Source: Gimesia alba (lineage in GTDB: Bacteria > Planctomycetota > Planctomycetia > Planctomycetales > Planctomycetaceae). From it: a stretch of 64,000 nt of DNA. The notes beneath the pieces are model-generated. The model was not told the origin of the DNA, did not search any database, and saw only the letters and a list, made by a program, of their open reading frames with translations. A program made the position numbers and the translations under genes. This document shows positions 52,726 through 62,584 of the stretch, piece by piece (position 1 is the stretch's first letter; every line of letters starts with the position of its first letter). The stretch is from positions 930,001 to 994,000 of the forward strand of contig NZ_CP036269.1 in the NCBI RefSeq assembly GCF_007744675.1. Reading direction: 5' to 3'.

Positions 52726-53733
52726 TCATTTCAGAATTAGATCTGCGATCACCGTGCGATGGTCGGTATTGATGGCGGGTTCGGAAATGACATGCATTGG
52801 TTGAAACGCATCATCGCTCCAGATCTGATCTATGCGTAAAAAAGGCAGCTCGTTCGTAATTGTATTCCCCCAGCCCGCACCGGCGGTTGAAAAAGCATCC
52901 TGTAACGACGCCGGCAGTTCCCGGAAGATCGGATCCTGCGGGTTGGCGTTGAAGTCACCACCCACGATCAGCGGCAGATTGGCAGGAATCTCTGTTAAAG
53001 CTTGCGAGAGAGTGGCAAGCTCGGCACGTTGCTTGATGCGATGGTCACGAAAATCGCGCCAGCACGCGGGGTTCCACAAATCCAAACGAAACGGGGGCGG
53101 CGAGAGACGCAGTGAAACAACCACAAGTTGGCGGCCTGTGGGAAGTGTCAGCTTTCCGACCGACCAGTTCATCGTGGTTGCGATCGGTTCGATTTCACCC
53201 CGGCAGAGGATGGAGGCATCCACGCCAGCCAGCAGATTCGTTTCTCCACCGAACAACTCGTTAGCGATGGTTTTCAAATTCTCGATTGTGGGAGACTCCT
53301 GAATCAGAATCAGATCCGGGTTCTTTTGTTTCAGTGCAAGGATCGATTGCTGACTGCCGCTGCAGTTGATCGTAATCACACGCAGGGCGCGCTCTTGTTC
53401 TCGGGCCGCAACCCACTCGGAGTTTGATGAGCCCCACAGCCCGCGCCACAAACTCAACGGCGTATCTGCAAAACCGACCAGGAACACAAACCAGAGACCG
53501 ATTGTCGTCAGAGCCACCCATCGGCTTTTCGTTTTGAACAGAATCAGCGACAGAAACAAACCACCGGTAAACCAGACCCAGACAGGATACACGGTAATCG
53601 CCACACACGCATCAAACTGAAATGCATAACTGAGGCTCAATCCGATGAGTAATACCAGGGATAAGCCAGCGATGAGGTATGCGATGAAATTTGTGAGTCG
53701 ACCTGCCGAAGGTATGTGATCATCTTGATTCAT
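52726..53733 (-). CDS. Endonuclease/exonuclease/phosphatase-family membrane protein
   Basis: 335 residues. Three N-terminal helices (about 15-35, 45-63 and 70-88). The EEP catalytic domain has VITINCSG, LILIQESP (Glu), PLIVGGDFNANPQDPIF (D-x-N) and a final TDHRTVIADL (D-H). A membrane-bound hydrolase facing outside is likely; its substrate could be phospholipid, nucleic acid or another phosphoester. The 3' end is next to the sulfatase-tail remnant. Confidence 0.8.
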   Translation of the reverse strand: MNQDDHIPSAGRLTNFIAYLIAGLSLVLLIGLSLSYAFQFDACVAITVYPVWVWFTGGLFLSLILFKTKSRWVALTTIGLWFVFLVGFADTPLSLWRGLWGSSNSEWVAAREQERALRVITINCSGSQQSILALKQKNPDLILIQESPTIENLKTIANELFGGETNLLAGVDASILCRGEIEPIATTMNWSVGKLTLPTGRQLVVVSLRLSPPPFRLDLWNPACWRDFRDHRIKQRAELATLSQALTEIPANLPLIVGGDFNANPQDPIFRELPASLQDAFSTAGAGWGNTITNELPFLRIDQIWSDDAFQPMHVISEPAINTDHRTVIADLILK

Positions 53734-53795
53734 TTCGCTGCCTGCTGCGCTGCTGGTTTTTTAAAAAGTGTTGGCCAAGTCTCTGAATCTAAACT

Positions 53796-54989
53796 ATGAT
53801 ACGCAGCACTGAATTGCCAGAGGAAGATCAGGAAGTTTCAGGATCGAACGGGGGAGACAGGGAAGTGAGACCGCAACGAAATCGAAAATCATCTGGATGG
53901 ATCTGTCTGTTCTGCCTGCTGGCCTGCCCGCAGTTGTCAGCCGAACCGCCTCAGCAGCAGAATGATAATGAAAACGTTCCCAAACGGACCGAGATTCATT
54001 TTGACGATCTGCAGAAGAAGTACCGGATCATCGGCCGACTCGGAAAACCGGTAGGGGAGTTCCATACCATTCATGGAACCTGGAAACGTTTCAATTTTTC
54101 CGGACGTCAGCTTTTCTTTCAAATTACCCACGTGAATTTTCAGAAATTGCCTGAGCCACAACTCTATCCGGAACGGCACTTCAAACTGGCACACCTCTGG
54201 GCGACTTCGAAACTGAATGTTGACCCCGACCATTCTCCGATCTGTGAATACCGAGTCTGGGAGTCGCTGGAATATTTTGGTACTCCTGATGATTTCTGGG
54301 ACGAGTCAAAACTGCCCCCTTCAATCAGTATCCTTCCCGGTTTTGCAGGCAGGGAGAAAAAAGCAGCGATACCCCTGGAACTCACCAGTGAGTTGAATTA
54401 TGTGAAGGCAAAAGTTCTAAAACAGAATGAAGTCAAAGAAAAGTTAGAAAATTCAACGTTCTCAGAAAGCAGGGCCGCAGAATCAAGTATCAATCCTGCT
54501 TCCGATCAAACTGGCGAAAACCGGGATAAGGTACTAATTGACATTGGCTTTTACGATCTGCGCGACCGCTATCAAATCATCGGCAAACTGGGAAAGCCAC
54601 TGGGCGAATACTCCACAATCCGTGGTGTGTGGAAAAGAGAACGAGCAACCATCGGACAACGGATTCGTCGATTCCATCGCTTCTATGTGACCCATATCGA
54701 CGGGCAGGAATTGGACAAAAGCGTGATTATCAACCATCGGTGGGATACAATTTCCAGTTATGGAGTTATGCCATTTAAACCTGCTGTACCCGATCCTGAG
54801 GAAACCGAAGTCTGGGAAATGCGCGTTGTGGAATTGATGAGAAATCGAGGACTTGCTGCGGGGTTTAATGGAGAAGCCGGCTTAATCGAACAACACAACA
54901 GTTTCTTTGAACTGGTCAACGTGCTTCGCTACCATCGCCGTCCCTCGATTATCAAGGGGGAAGGTTTTAAAAGAGTGTTAAAACCTTAA
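53796..54989 (+). CDS. Secreted protein with two copies of a novel-looking domain
   Basis: 397 residues. Hydrophobic segment 33-50 (signal-like), then two related halves: DLQKKYRIIGRLGKPVGEFH-TIHGTWKR (71-98) and DLRDRYQIIGKLGKPLGEYS-TIRGVWKR (about 252-280), each followed by FY(V)THI/FQITHV and HxW. The linker is charged. No family recognised. A duplication of about 180 residues is evident. Confidence 0.65.
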   Translation: MIRSTELPEEDQEVSGSNGGDREVRPQRNRKSSGWICLFCLLACPQLSAEPPQQQNDNENVPKRTEIHFDDLQKKYRIIGRLGKPVGEFHTIHGTWKRFNFSGRQLFFQITHVNFQKLPEPQLYPERHFKLAHLWATSKLNVDPDHSPICEYRVWESLEYFGTPDDFWDESKLPPSISILPGFAGREKKAAIPLELTSELNYVKAKVLKQNEVKEKLENSTFSESRAAESSINPASDQTGENRDKVLIDIGFYDLRDRYQIIGKLGKPLGEYSTIRGVWKRERATIGQRIRRFHRFYVTHIDGQELDKSVIINHRWDTISSYGVMPFKPAVPDPEETEVWEMRVVELMRNRGLAAGFNGEAGLIEQHNSFFELVNVLRYHRRPSIIKGEGFKRVLKP

Positions 54990-55166
54990 TATTAAGGTTC
55001 CTGGTATCTCGGGTGCGAGCAGCATTGAGCCAGACTGGCAGGATCGATGTGGCTGGTTACTTTGATAAGAGCTACGAATTTGCAGATCGTTTGTTCCTTG
55101 GTGTTTTTCTACATCGTGTGGCAGCTGACACCTTTTAACACCCCATCCTGGTTTAACCCTTACGTC

Positions 55167-56594
55167 TCACTTCCGTCGATCCGGATTCTCCTGTGGAAAA
55201 CTTGCATCCACCGATTTTAACCAGCCGTGTAGGTCGTCCCACAACTGTTGTGCCTGCGCGGGGTTCTGTTTTGAGACATCGGTCGTTTCGGCGGGATCCT
55301 GGCTGAGATCATACAATTCATTCCGGCCGTCTTCGTAGTAATGAATCAGCTTCCAGTTGCCAGCTCGAATCGCGCTGGCAGGTGTTGTCGTTGGATAATA
55401 ATGCGGGTAATGAAAATGCAGCCGGTCGCGCGCTAATTTCTTTTGGGAACCGGTCAGCAGTGGCTTCAATGAGACGCCGTCCCGCTGGTTCTGTCCCTGA
55501 TCTGCTTCCAGTTGCAGGAGGTCGATCAGCGTCGGATACAGGTCGGACGTCACTACCGGCTCGGCGGAGACGGTTCCCGCTGTCGTCACGCCCGGCCACT
55601 TGATCAACAGAGGAATGCGGATGCCCCCTTCGTAGAGTGACCCTTTCCCCGAACGGAGCGGATGATTGCTGGTGACGGTTTTTCCGTTGTACTTGTTGAT
55701 GAAGCCCCCGTTATCCGACATCAGGATCACGGCGGTTTTGTTGGCGAGTTTCAGTTCGTCCAGCGTGCGTAAGATCCGTCCCACGTTTTCATCCAGGCTG
55801 GCCACCATCGCCGCGTACTCGGCGTTCTGCCAGGGGGAGTCCGGCTGAATTTTTTTCTCGTACGCCTGCACCACCGCCGGCTTGCCTTCGATGGGGGTAT
55901 GCACGGTATGAAACGCCATGTTCAGAAAAAAGGGTTTCTCTGTGGAAGACTTCAACAAGCGGATCGCTTCGTCGGTCAGCCGATCGGTCAGGTAGTCGTC
56001 CTTCTCACTCCGCTCCAGCAGACCTGGCACATAGCGAAATTCGTTTCCGTAATGCTTCGATCCGGAGAAGGGATAAAAGAAGGTCTGCGGTGCGCCCCAG
56101 AGTGTGCCGCCGATGTTGACGTCGAAGCCGTGACTCTCGGGGTAAAAGCCCGCTTCCCCCAGATGCCATTTGCCGACATGCAGCGTCCGGTAACCCGCCC
56201 GGTGCAGGCGTTCGGCGATGGTGGTCTCGTCGTGCGAAAGGTTCGGCAGCGATTTGCCCTCGATCAGCGGCCGCTTTGTTTTGCGCTGTGACTTGGCCTG
56301 TTCGTGCCAGACCGTCATCTTGAGCCGGGCCGGGTTCTTGCCGGTCATCAGCGACGCCCGCGTCGGACTGCAGACCGGCGAAGCCGCGTAGGCCTGGGTG
56401 AACTTCATACTCTGATTCGCCAGCCGATCGATGTGTGGCGTCTGATGCAGCGAATTGCCATAACAGGCCAGATCATGTGCTCCGAGATCATCGACGATGA
56501 TATACACGACATTCAGCGGCGCCGCGGTCACAACCTTTGGCACGGCCAGTAGAATCAGAACAAACCAGAACACTTTCCCGGCCAAGCGCTGCAT
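55167..56594 (-). CDS. Secreted sulfatase (formylglycine type)
   Basis: 475 residues. Signal peptide 1-25. NVVYIIVDDLGAHDLACYG gives the metal aspartates (D35, D36), and SPVCSPTRASLMTGK contains the formylglycine site (Cys75 in CxPxR). LMSDNGGF supplies the further metal ligands. It removes sulfate from sulfated polysaccharide, typical of planctomycetes. The closest activator (FGE) is not in this window. A fragment of a related tail is at 52618-52692. Confidence 0.9.
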   Translation of the reverse strand: MQRLAGKVFWFVLILLAVPKVVTAAPLNVVYIIVDDLGAHDLACYGNSLHQTPHIDRLANQSMKFTQAYAASPVCSPTRASLMTGKNPARLKMTVWHEQAKSQRKTKRPLIEGKSLPNLSHDETTIAERLHRAGYRTLHVGKWHLGEAGFYPESHGFDVNIGGTLWGAPQTFFYPFSGSKHYGNEFRYVPGLLERSEKDDYLTDRLTDEAIRLLKSSTEKPFFLNMAFHTVHTPIEGKPAVVQAYEKKIQPDSPWQNAEYAAMVASLDENVGRILRTLDELKLANKTAVILMSDNGGFINKYNGKTVTSNHPLRSGKGSLYEGGIRIPLLIKWPGVTTAGTVSAEPVVTSDLYPTLIDLLQLEADQGQNQRDGVSLKPLLTGSQKKLARDRLHFHYPHYYPTTTPASAIRAGNWKLIHYYEDGRNELYDLSQDPAETTDVSKQNPAQAQQLWDDLHGWLKSVDASFPQENPDRRK

Positions 56595-56895
56595 CGGGAA
56601 CTCCTTAGTTGATATAGTATGAATGAGATTAAGTTATGTTGATCACGAATCTGTATTCTATCGTAACGTTTCCCGGGAATCGAGGGTCCCCTCGATCATG
56701 GAGCCGTATTGACTGCTCAGCCATCAGTCTGCATGATCAGAAACCGGTTCTCAATCCCTGGTAAACCATAAGCCCTTTGCGCAAGCCGTGGTAGCAGGAT
56801 TGGTATGTGTTTTGCGTGCTGATAGAGTTGAAATGTTATCATGGGCGAATGCATTGAGCTACGAATGATCTGTTGAAAACACAAAGGAGAACAGC
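56595..56895. other. Non-coding gap between divergent genes
   Basis: Must contain promoters for the sulfatase and the lipoprotein. No repeat or RNA gene recognised. Confidence 0.5.
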
Positions 56896-57345
56896 ATGCG
56901 AAATTTGACTCCCTGTTTCTTGAGCCTGAGTTTGTTACTGGTCGCGTGTGAGAATCAAAATTCACCGGCACCGGTTTCAAGTGAAAAGAAGGTGACGAGT
57001 GAAGATGTGAAAAAAGAAATCGGCGAAGCCGTTGATACGACAAAAGAATTCACGAAAGAAAAACGGGATGAGTACGCCAGACAGATTAACCAGAAGCTGG
57101 ATGATCTGAATAAAAAAATCGCCGAACTGGAGGCCAAAGGTGACAAGCTGAAAGAGGATGCCAAAACAAAATGGAATGAGCGGCTGAAGAATCTCAAGCA
57201 GAATCGAGACCAGATGAGTCAGCAACTGGAAGAATTCAACAAGTCATCAGCAGACGCCTGGGACGGCCTGAAGCGAGATCTGGACATCGCCTGGACTAAC
57301 TTAAAACAAGCCTACGATAAGACGGCGGAAGAAGTGAAAGAATAA
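56896..57345 (+). CDS. Coiled-coil lipoprotein
   Basis: 149 residues. N-terminus LSLSLLLVACENQ has a lipobox-like LLVAC (Cys 18). The rest is nearly all helical coiled coil (KEFTKEKRDEYARQINQKLD, LNKKIAELEAKGDKLKEDAK). Apolipophorin-like or envelope-tethering proteins have this design. Function unknown. ATG with AAAGGAGA upstream, and 70 bp to the next gene. Confidence 0.65.
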   Translation: MRNLTPCFLSLSLLLVACENQNSPAPVSSEKKVTSEDVKKEIGEAVDTTKEFTKEKRDEYARQINQKLDDLNKKIAELEAKGDKLKEDAKTKWNERLKNLKQNRDQMSQQLEEFNKSSADAWDGLKRDLDIAWTNLKQAYDKTAEEVKE

Positions 57346-57415
57346 GTTGAGGGAAGACGTGTTGGCTTGATAGAATCTGATTGACTCATGAGGTCATTAT
57401 CAGGGAAAACGTTTT

Positions 57416-59131
57416 ATGAAATTTCATATTCACCGAAGAACACTAACCCTGATCCTGATTGTATTTTTTGTACTTAATGTTCCGACTGTTGGGCAGGCTG
57501 GTGAAGAAGTTCTGTTTCAACTGGCACGTTCTTTACTCAATGAAAAGACTGGAACGGGCGAGAAGGTACCTGCATTTCGACGGAAACAGGTTTTAGAGGC
57601 CCTTGCAAGATTAAGATTGGAAAAAGAGCTAGAATACTGGCCAGCAAAGAATCCAGTCGAAGCAAAAAACAGACTATCGATCTGTTGGGAAAATGGCCTT
57701 TACTGGGCAGGTCTGAGCTATGCGCAAGAGTCCGGTCTGTCACTCTCTCAAAAGCTGGCCTCCCTCGCAGGGCATGGGGAATCACCGCCGGAGAGATTGA
57801 TCACACAGCTGTTGGCGCAGGAAACGAAACCTGTACAGCCGCTGGATCAGTCCATGGTGTCACTCATGCGATTCGCCGCCCGGTATAATCAAGCTCTCAG
57901 AAGCGAAAATCGCGAAGCTGAATTGAACAACCTGGTCCCGGTCGCGATTGAGTTGGCACCGCAGGCTTTGCAGCTTTTAGAAACGTCATATCCGCCGGAT
58001 AAATTCTATATTTTATTATATCACCCTGTCAAATCAGAAGTGGCGCAGTGTACTTTAGCCATGCTTACACTTGTGCCTGTGGATCAGCGTCCGCCTGAGC
58101 TGTGTACGCTTTCTCTACAAGTCGAATTGATGTTCGGACTGTCATGTATTCGTCGAGGTTGGACTTCTGCTTTTAATACGGGAATTGATTTGTTGGCAAA
58201 AAAAGATGAATCAATGGCCTTGATGTTGTGGCAATCAGGTTTTCTGACAGACCCGGAAATGGTAAGAAACAGTTCCCTCTTGCTCTTACCCGAGAGTCAC
58301 AAAGCCGCTCCGAAATTACATCATTTTGTTGCTGGTGTGAATTCGTGTTTGAATTTGTTGCGAACCCAGACTTACCAAAAGAGTCCGGAAGCCTTAAGCA
58401 AACTGCTGCAGGAACCGGAAAGCGAACTCTGGCGTTTTTGTGTACTGCTCTCTCTGGAAACTGCCCGGCTGCGCGCCGATCGAAAATTGCTGCAGCTGGC
58501 ATCTCGCAGTCTGCTGGAACAGAGCGATCGGCTCTACAGTTTCAAAAGGGAAGAAGATGAAAACATGGCCGAAGATCTCCGCTGTCTTTATTATTCAGCC
58601 TTTCGGGCTGCCAAACGCGTAAACGACTCTAAACTGCAGCAGAAACTCCTGGAACGGATTCTCTCGATTGATCCGGATATCGATGGAACTTACCACAACG
58701 TTCTTACTATTCACCACACGGACATATCAGACTGGAGTCAACTGCTCAGTGATGCTGCAATCGATCCTAAATGGTTGAAAAAGTATGAAGAAATTTCGCT
58801 AAACACATTCGAAAAGTATCTTTTTGGGCAATACGAAATCGGTATGCTCTGGGCGACGACCGCACAGTCTGAGATAAACGGCAAACAGATTTTGACCATG
58901 TATCGCAAATGTTCCGACTTGAATACCCTCGCCCGAGGAGCCGGTTTCGCTGCAGGCAGAGGATGTGCCTTATTATCAGTGGGAGCCACCTGGCTGAACT
59001 TATGCCAGTCAGCCCCTCGCTACAATAGTGTCGAATGCTTTATCGAATATTGTGAAGGGTATACGGAAGGGAAACAAAGCTCACGTTCTGACTGGGACAC
59101 ACGCCTGCTGCAGGTGCTCAATCAGAAATAA
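57416..59131 (+). CDS. Large secreted helical protein, unknown
   Basis: 571 residues. Signal peptide 1-28 (LTLILIVFFVLNVPTVGQAG). The rest appears alpha-helical and repeats in style (LLKEPESELWRFCVLLSLETARL-like segments), possibly TPR-like. No domain can be named. It lies 70 bp after the lipoprotein gene. Confidence 0.55.
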   Translation: MKFHIHRRTLTLILIVFFVLNVPTVGQAGEEVLFQLARSLLNEKTGTGEKVPAFRRKQVLEALARLRLEKELEYWPAKNPVEAKNRLSICWENGLYWAGLSYAQESGLSLSQKLASLAGHGESPPERLITQLLAQETKPVQPLDQSMVSLMRFAARYNQALRSENREAELNNLVPVAIELAPQALQLLETSYPPDKFYILLYHPVKSEVAQCTLAMLTLVPVDQRPPELCTLSLQVELMFGLSCIRRGWTSAFNTGIDLLAKKDESMALMLWQSGFLTDPEMVRNSSLLLLPESHKAAPKLHHFVAGVNSCLNLLRTQTYQKSPEALSKLLQEPESELWRFCVLLSLETARLRADRKLLQLASRSLLEQSDRLYSFKREEDENMAEDLRCLYYSAFRAAKRVNDSKLQQKLLERILSIDPDIDGTYHNVLTIHHTDISDWSQLLSDAAIDPKWLKKYEEISLNTFEKYLFGQYEIGMLWATTAQSEINGKQILTMYRKCSDLNTLARGAGFAAGRGCALLSVGATWLNLCQSAPRYNSVECFIEYCEGYTEGKQSSRSDWDTRLLQVLNQK

Positions 59132-59174
59132 CAATTTCCAGCTTTTGAGCCCTCATTGTTAAGAAAGTCGCGCT

Positions 59175-59426
59175 ATGCAAGATATTTTATTCAATTATGA
59201 CGAGGCGCAAGAATTTTTGAATGAACTCAGAGAGAGGGATCTAAAGACCTGGTCACTGGTCTCGTTCACTTTTAGCAAATTGATATTTGCTGCGATTGCA
59301 GGTGAAGTGCCAAATTCTTCTTTCGATCTGCTGTATTTTGTCAAAGTACTGGAGAAAGCGTTGGGATGTCATGATAAATTAGCACTGATGCTGGATGGAG
59401 ACACTTTAGAATGGCCAGATTTGTAA
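59175..59426 (+). CDS. Small soluble protein, unknown
   Basis: 83 residues: MQDILFNYDEAQEFLNELRE, with one hydrophobic patch (SKLIFAAIAGEV) and an acidic end. It follows the preceding gene by 43 bp and may share its transcript. No family recognised. Confidence 0.5.
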   Translation: MQDILFNYDEAQEFLNELRERDLKTWSLVSFTFSKLIFAAIAGEVPNSSFDLLYFVKVLEKALGCHDKLALMLDGDTLEWPDL

Positions 59427-59497
59427 ATAAAATCTCTGTGAATAATAATGAGAACACGAAATGTTAAATCCACGGATTAAAAAGGCATAGGTCTGAG

Positions 59498-60019
59498 TCA
59501 CTTCTTTACCCGATCTCTTCGAATCATCACAGTGAAGTATTTTGCAACTTTGGCATCTGGTAGATGTATTCTATAGTAATATAATCTAACACCATCAGAG
59601 GACTTAGCATAATAAAGCCGATCTCCTTTGTCATTTTCCGAGTAAATAAATCGATATGATTGAACTGATTCACTGGGCAAACCTTTAAGAGATCTCCCAG
59701 CATGATTCCGATCATATGACCAACCGACATAATAAAAGTCGGAAGAGGAAAAAAGAGTATGTAATCTATCTCTCTCAAGCATAGAATTCTGAGTCGGTTC
59801 ATTCGTCCAACCAGCTCCGATTGTTGCCAGTGCATCAAGTTCTTTTTTATATTTAGAGTCAATTACAAGATGCGATTGCTTTAAGTGTGAAATTGATAAA
59901 AGTAAAAAGAACAGCAAGATAGTGAGGCCCATCAAAGCTAAAATCACAATGCGTTTTACAATTTTACTGTTTTTCATGTGACGGATTATTTCTCTCAGAT
60001 GGCTTTTTTCCTCACTCAT
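59498..60019 (-). CDS. Single-helix membrane protein, unknown
   Basis: 173 residues from ATG 60019 (MSEEKSHLREIIRH), with membrane helix about 23-45. An inner start at ATG 59977 is possible. Its start overlaps the 3' end of uvrC by 8 bases, so it is translationally coupled to uvrC. The outer domain has YYVGWSYDRNHAG and YYYRIHLPDAKVA, with no known family. GC is lower than uvrC. Confidence 0.5.
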   Translation of the reverse strand: MSEEKSHLREIIRHMKNSKIVKRIVILALMGLTILLFFLLLSISHLKQSHLVIDSKYKKELDALATIGAGWTNEPTQNSMLERDRLHTLFSSSDFYYVGWSYDRNHAGRSLKGLPSESVQSYRFIYSENDKGDRLYYAKSSDGVRLYYYRIHLPDAKVAKYFTVMIRRDRVKK

Positions 60020-61388
60020 CAAAGTGCGATTTCTTTCGCAGCAGATGGTGGTAGTGCTGGGCAAACCGGTGCGATTCGTCGCGGACGTATTGCAGGAGTC
60101 TTAAGCCGTAGGAGTGGCGGCTCAGGCGGCGGGGTTCGGGTTCGCCGGGGACGAAGACTTCTTCTTCCCGTTTCGCCAGCGAGATTGTAAACGGGGGCTC
60201 GACGCCCAGTTCGCGCATGGCGGTCATGGCGGCGTTGAGCTGGCCTTTGCCGCCGTCGATCAGCAGGATGTCGGGGAAACTTTCCCCTTCCTGATGCAGG
60301 CGCCGGATGCGGCGGCTGACAACTTCGCGGATTGAGGCGAAATCGTCGATGCCTTTGACCGTGCGGATTTTGAACCGCTTGTAGCCATGCTTGAAGGGGA
60401 GGCCGTCGATGAATTGCACTAGGCTGGCGACTGTCTCACCCCCCTGCAGGTGTGCAATGTCGACCCCTTCGATGCGTCGCGGCAGTTCGGGGAGCCCGAA
60501 GACTTTCTTTAACCCCTGCATCCCTTTTTTCGGATCGATATAAAACACTTCGGGCTGCGCATGGTCTTCGAGATTGCCGCGGAGATTCAGACTGTCGAGC
60601 AACTGGATCTCATCCCGCAGTCGGGCCGCCTTCTCGTAGAGTTTGGCTTCCGAAGCCGCCTGCATCTCCTTTTTCATTTCGTTGAGCAGCCGATCCTTCT
60701 TGCCGTCCAGAAATAGTTTCAGCTTGTTGATGTCCTTGCGATAGTCTTCTTTGCTGATCCGTAAATTACAGGGAGCCGTGCATTGATTGATGCTGTGCAA
60801 GAGGCAGGGGCGGAACCAGCGCCACTTTTCGTCCCCCTCTTCGATGTCCAGCGAACAATTGCGGAAGCGGAAAATTTTCTGCAGCACGGTGATCGTGCCG
60901 CGGAGCTGTTTCGCGTTGGTGAAGGGACCGTAGAGTTTCGTTCCCTTGCTGTGCGGCTTGCGGGTGAATTCCACGCGGGGGAAATCTTCGCGGGTCGTGA
61001 TTTCGAGATAGGGAAATGTTTTGTCGTCTTTAAGTTCTGAATTGAAGCGGGGGCGGATGTCTTTAATCAGCCGGGCTTCGAGGAGCAGGGCGTCGACTTC
61101 GGTTTCCGTTTCCAGAAAATCAATGTCGGCGATTTCCGTGACCAGTTCGGCAGTGCGGCGTTCGACGGCAGCCGCCTGTGTGAAATAGCTGGACGCACGG
61201 CTTTTCAGATTCACGGCTTTACCCACGTAGATCACACGGGCCTGTGCGTCTTTCATCAGATAGACGCCCGGCGTGGTCGGAAACGTGCGGACTTTTTCCT
61301 GGGGTGTCTGCGCAGTTTCCTCGTTCGACGGAGTCGTCGGTTCGGACGTGGAAGAATCATCGTTGGGCAGAGGCCCCGTTTCAGACAC
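60012..61388 (-). CDS. uvrC: UvrC-like excinuclease subunit, without C-terminal HhH
   Basis: 458 residues. GIY-YIG domain (PGVYLMKDAQARVIYVGKAVNLKSRASSYF, from residue about 38), the Cys-rich segment PCLLHSINQCTAPC, UVR motif (EAKLYEKAARLRDEI) and RNase H-like domain (EGVDIAHLQGGETVASLVQF, LLIDGGKGQLNAA, VRDESHRFAQHYH). Bacterial UvrC is about 600 residues and ends in two helix-hairpin-helix motifs; this one stops just after HLLRKKSHFDE. It cuts damaged DNA with UvrAB; HhH loss could alter substrate handling. Confidence 0.88.
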   Translation of the reverse strand: MSETGPLPNDDSSTSEPTTPSNEETAQTPQEKVRTFPTTPGVYLMKDAQARVIYVGKAVNLKSRASSYFTQAAAVERRTAELVTEIADIDFLETETEVDALLLEARLIKDIRPRFNSELKDDKTFPYLEITTREDFPRVEFTRKPHSKGTKLYGPFTNAKQLRGTITVLQKIFRFRNCSLDIEEGDEKWRWFRPCLLHSINQCTAPCNLRISKEDYRKDINKLKLFLDGKKDRLLNEMKKEMQAASEAKLYEKAARLRDEIQLLDSLNLRGNLEDHAQPEVFYIDPKKGMQGLKKVFGLPELPRRIEGVDIAHLQGGETVASLVQFIDGLPFKHGYKRFKIRTVKGIDDFASIREVVSRRIRRLHQEGESFPDILLIDGGKGQLNAAMTAMRELGVEPPFTISLAKREEEVFVPGEPEPRRLSRHSYGLRLLQYVRDESHRFAQHYHHLLRKKSHFDE

Positions 61389-61464
61389 GGAATCAGATTC
61401 CTGAAAAAACGCGACTAGAGTTTCATTCGCTGGGATACTGAATTATAGAGGGGACAGGGTGAAA

Positions 61465-62580
61465 TCAGAAGATGTTATTTTCTTCAATCATCTGTTTGAC
61501 GACTTCCCGTTTGTCATTGGTGGCCTCCATAATCTCCAGCTGCCGTTTCGCTCCGGAATGATGGATCAGATCGTAGATGCGGTTTAACTCGTCTGTACAC
61601 TCCAGCCGTTCCGACATGGGGGCAACCAGATCGACCAGATGTTTCGTCGAGTCGATGACCGAATAGAGTTGATAGCTGTCGCTGTTGACCAGACTGGCGT
61701 CGATGCCGTAGCGGGTGGCCCGCCATTTATTCTGTTGCACCATCATTGGGTGATGCTGCAGTTGATACGCGCCTTCATCGATTTCATCAGAGATGCATTT
61801 AACGAGACATTGTACGAACGCAGTTAACGAGAGCACCTGTTCCAGATTGGCAGGCATATCGCAGACGCGAATCTCTACGGTGCCGAAATTATGATGCGGG
61901 CGAATGTCCCACCAGATTTCGCGAATGGTATTAATGAAGCCGGTACTGATCAGGTGGTTGATGAGCCACGTGTATTCGCTCCAGTTCCGCATGGTGGGGG
62001 GCAACCCTGCGGTGGGCAGCCCTTCCATGATTTTCGAACGGTTCGAATGCAGGCCGGTATTGCGTCCTTCCCAGAAGGGAGAGTTTGAAGAGAGCGAGAG
62101 CAGCAGCGGCAGGTAGCGCAGCATGCGGTCACAGACCATGACGGCTTTATCGCCGGAATCGACGCCGACATGAATGTGTAAGCCGAATGTGACCAGACGG
62201 CGGGCGACATCCTGCATCAGGTCGACGAGTTCGTAGTAGCGTTCGTTGACGGTGATTTGCTGATCGCGCCACGAAGAGAAGGGGTGGGTCGCAGCCCAGA
62301 ACAGTTTCAGGCCCAGCTTGTCGGTGACTTCGGTCACCGCTTTCAGTTTGGCGGTCAGGTCCCGGCGGACATCGCCAACGGTACGACAGACGCCCGTATT
62401 GATTTCCAGATAACTTTGCATCAGCTCCGGTTTGACGGACTTTTGCATCTCTTCGGAAAGGCCTGCCAATAGATCTGTGATCGAGTTCGAGAGCGCAAAG
62501 GTTTCGGCATCGACCAGCTGTAATTCCAGCTCCACGCCCAGAGTCGGGTAATCATTTCTTGCGAAAGAAATTGTTCCCAT
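61465..62580 (-). CDS. ybdK: YbdK-type glutamate-cysteine ligase-like carboxylate-amine ligase
   Basis: 371 residues, matching YbdK length. Family stretches include PTLGVELELQLVD, LEINTGVCRTVGDV, LKLFWAATHPFSSWRDQQIT and HHNFGTVEIRVCDMP. GCS2 proteins ligate a carboxylate to an amine using ATP. Substrate is unknown. It starts 4 bp after the M20 amidohydrolase stop, so they form an operon. Confidence 0.88.
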   Translation of the reverse strand: MGTISFARNDYPTLGVELELQLVDAETFALSNSITDLLAGLSEEMQKSVKPELMQSYLEINTGVCRTVGDVRRDLTAKLKAVTEVTDKLGLKLFWAATHPFSSWRDQQITVNERYYELVDLMQDVARRLVTFGLHIHVGVDSGDKAVMVCDRMLRYLPLLLSLSSNSPFWEGRNTGLHSNRSKIMEGLPTAGLPPTMRNWSEYTWLINHLISTGFINTIREIWWDIRPHHNFGTVEIRVCDMPANLEQVLSLTAFVQCLVKCISDEIDEGAYQLQHHPMMVQQNKWRATRYGIDASLVNSDSYQLYSVIDSTKHLVDLVAPMSERLECTDELNRIYDLIHHSGAKRQLEIMEATNDKREVVKQMIEENNIF

Positions 62581-62584
62581 ATGA

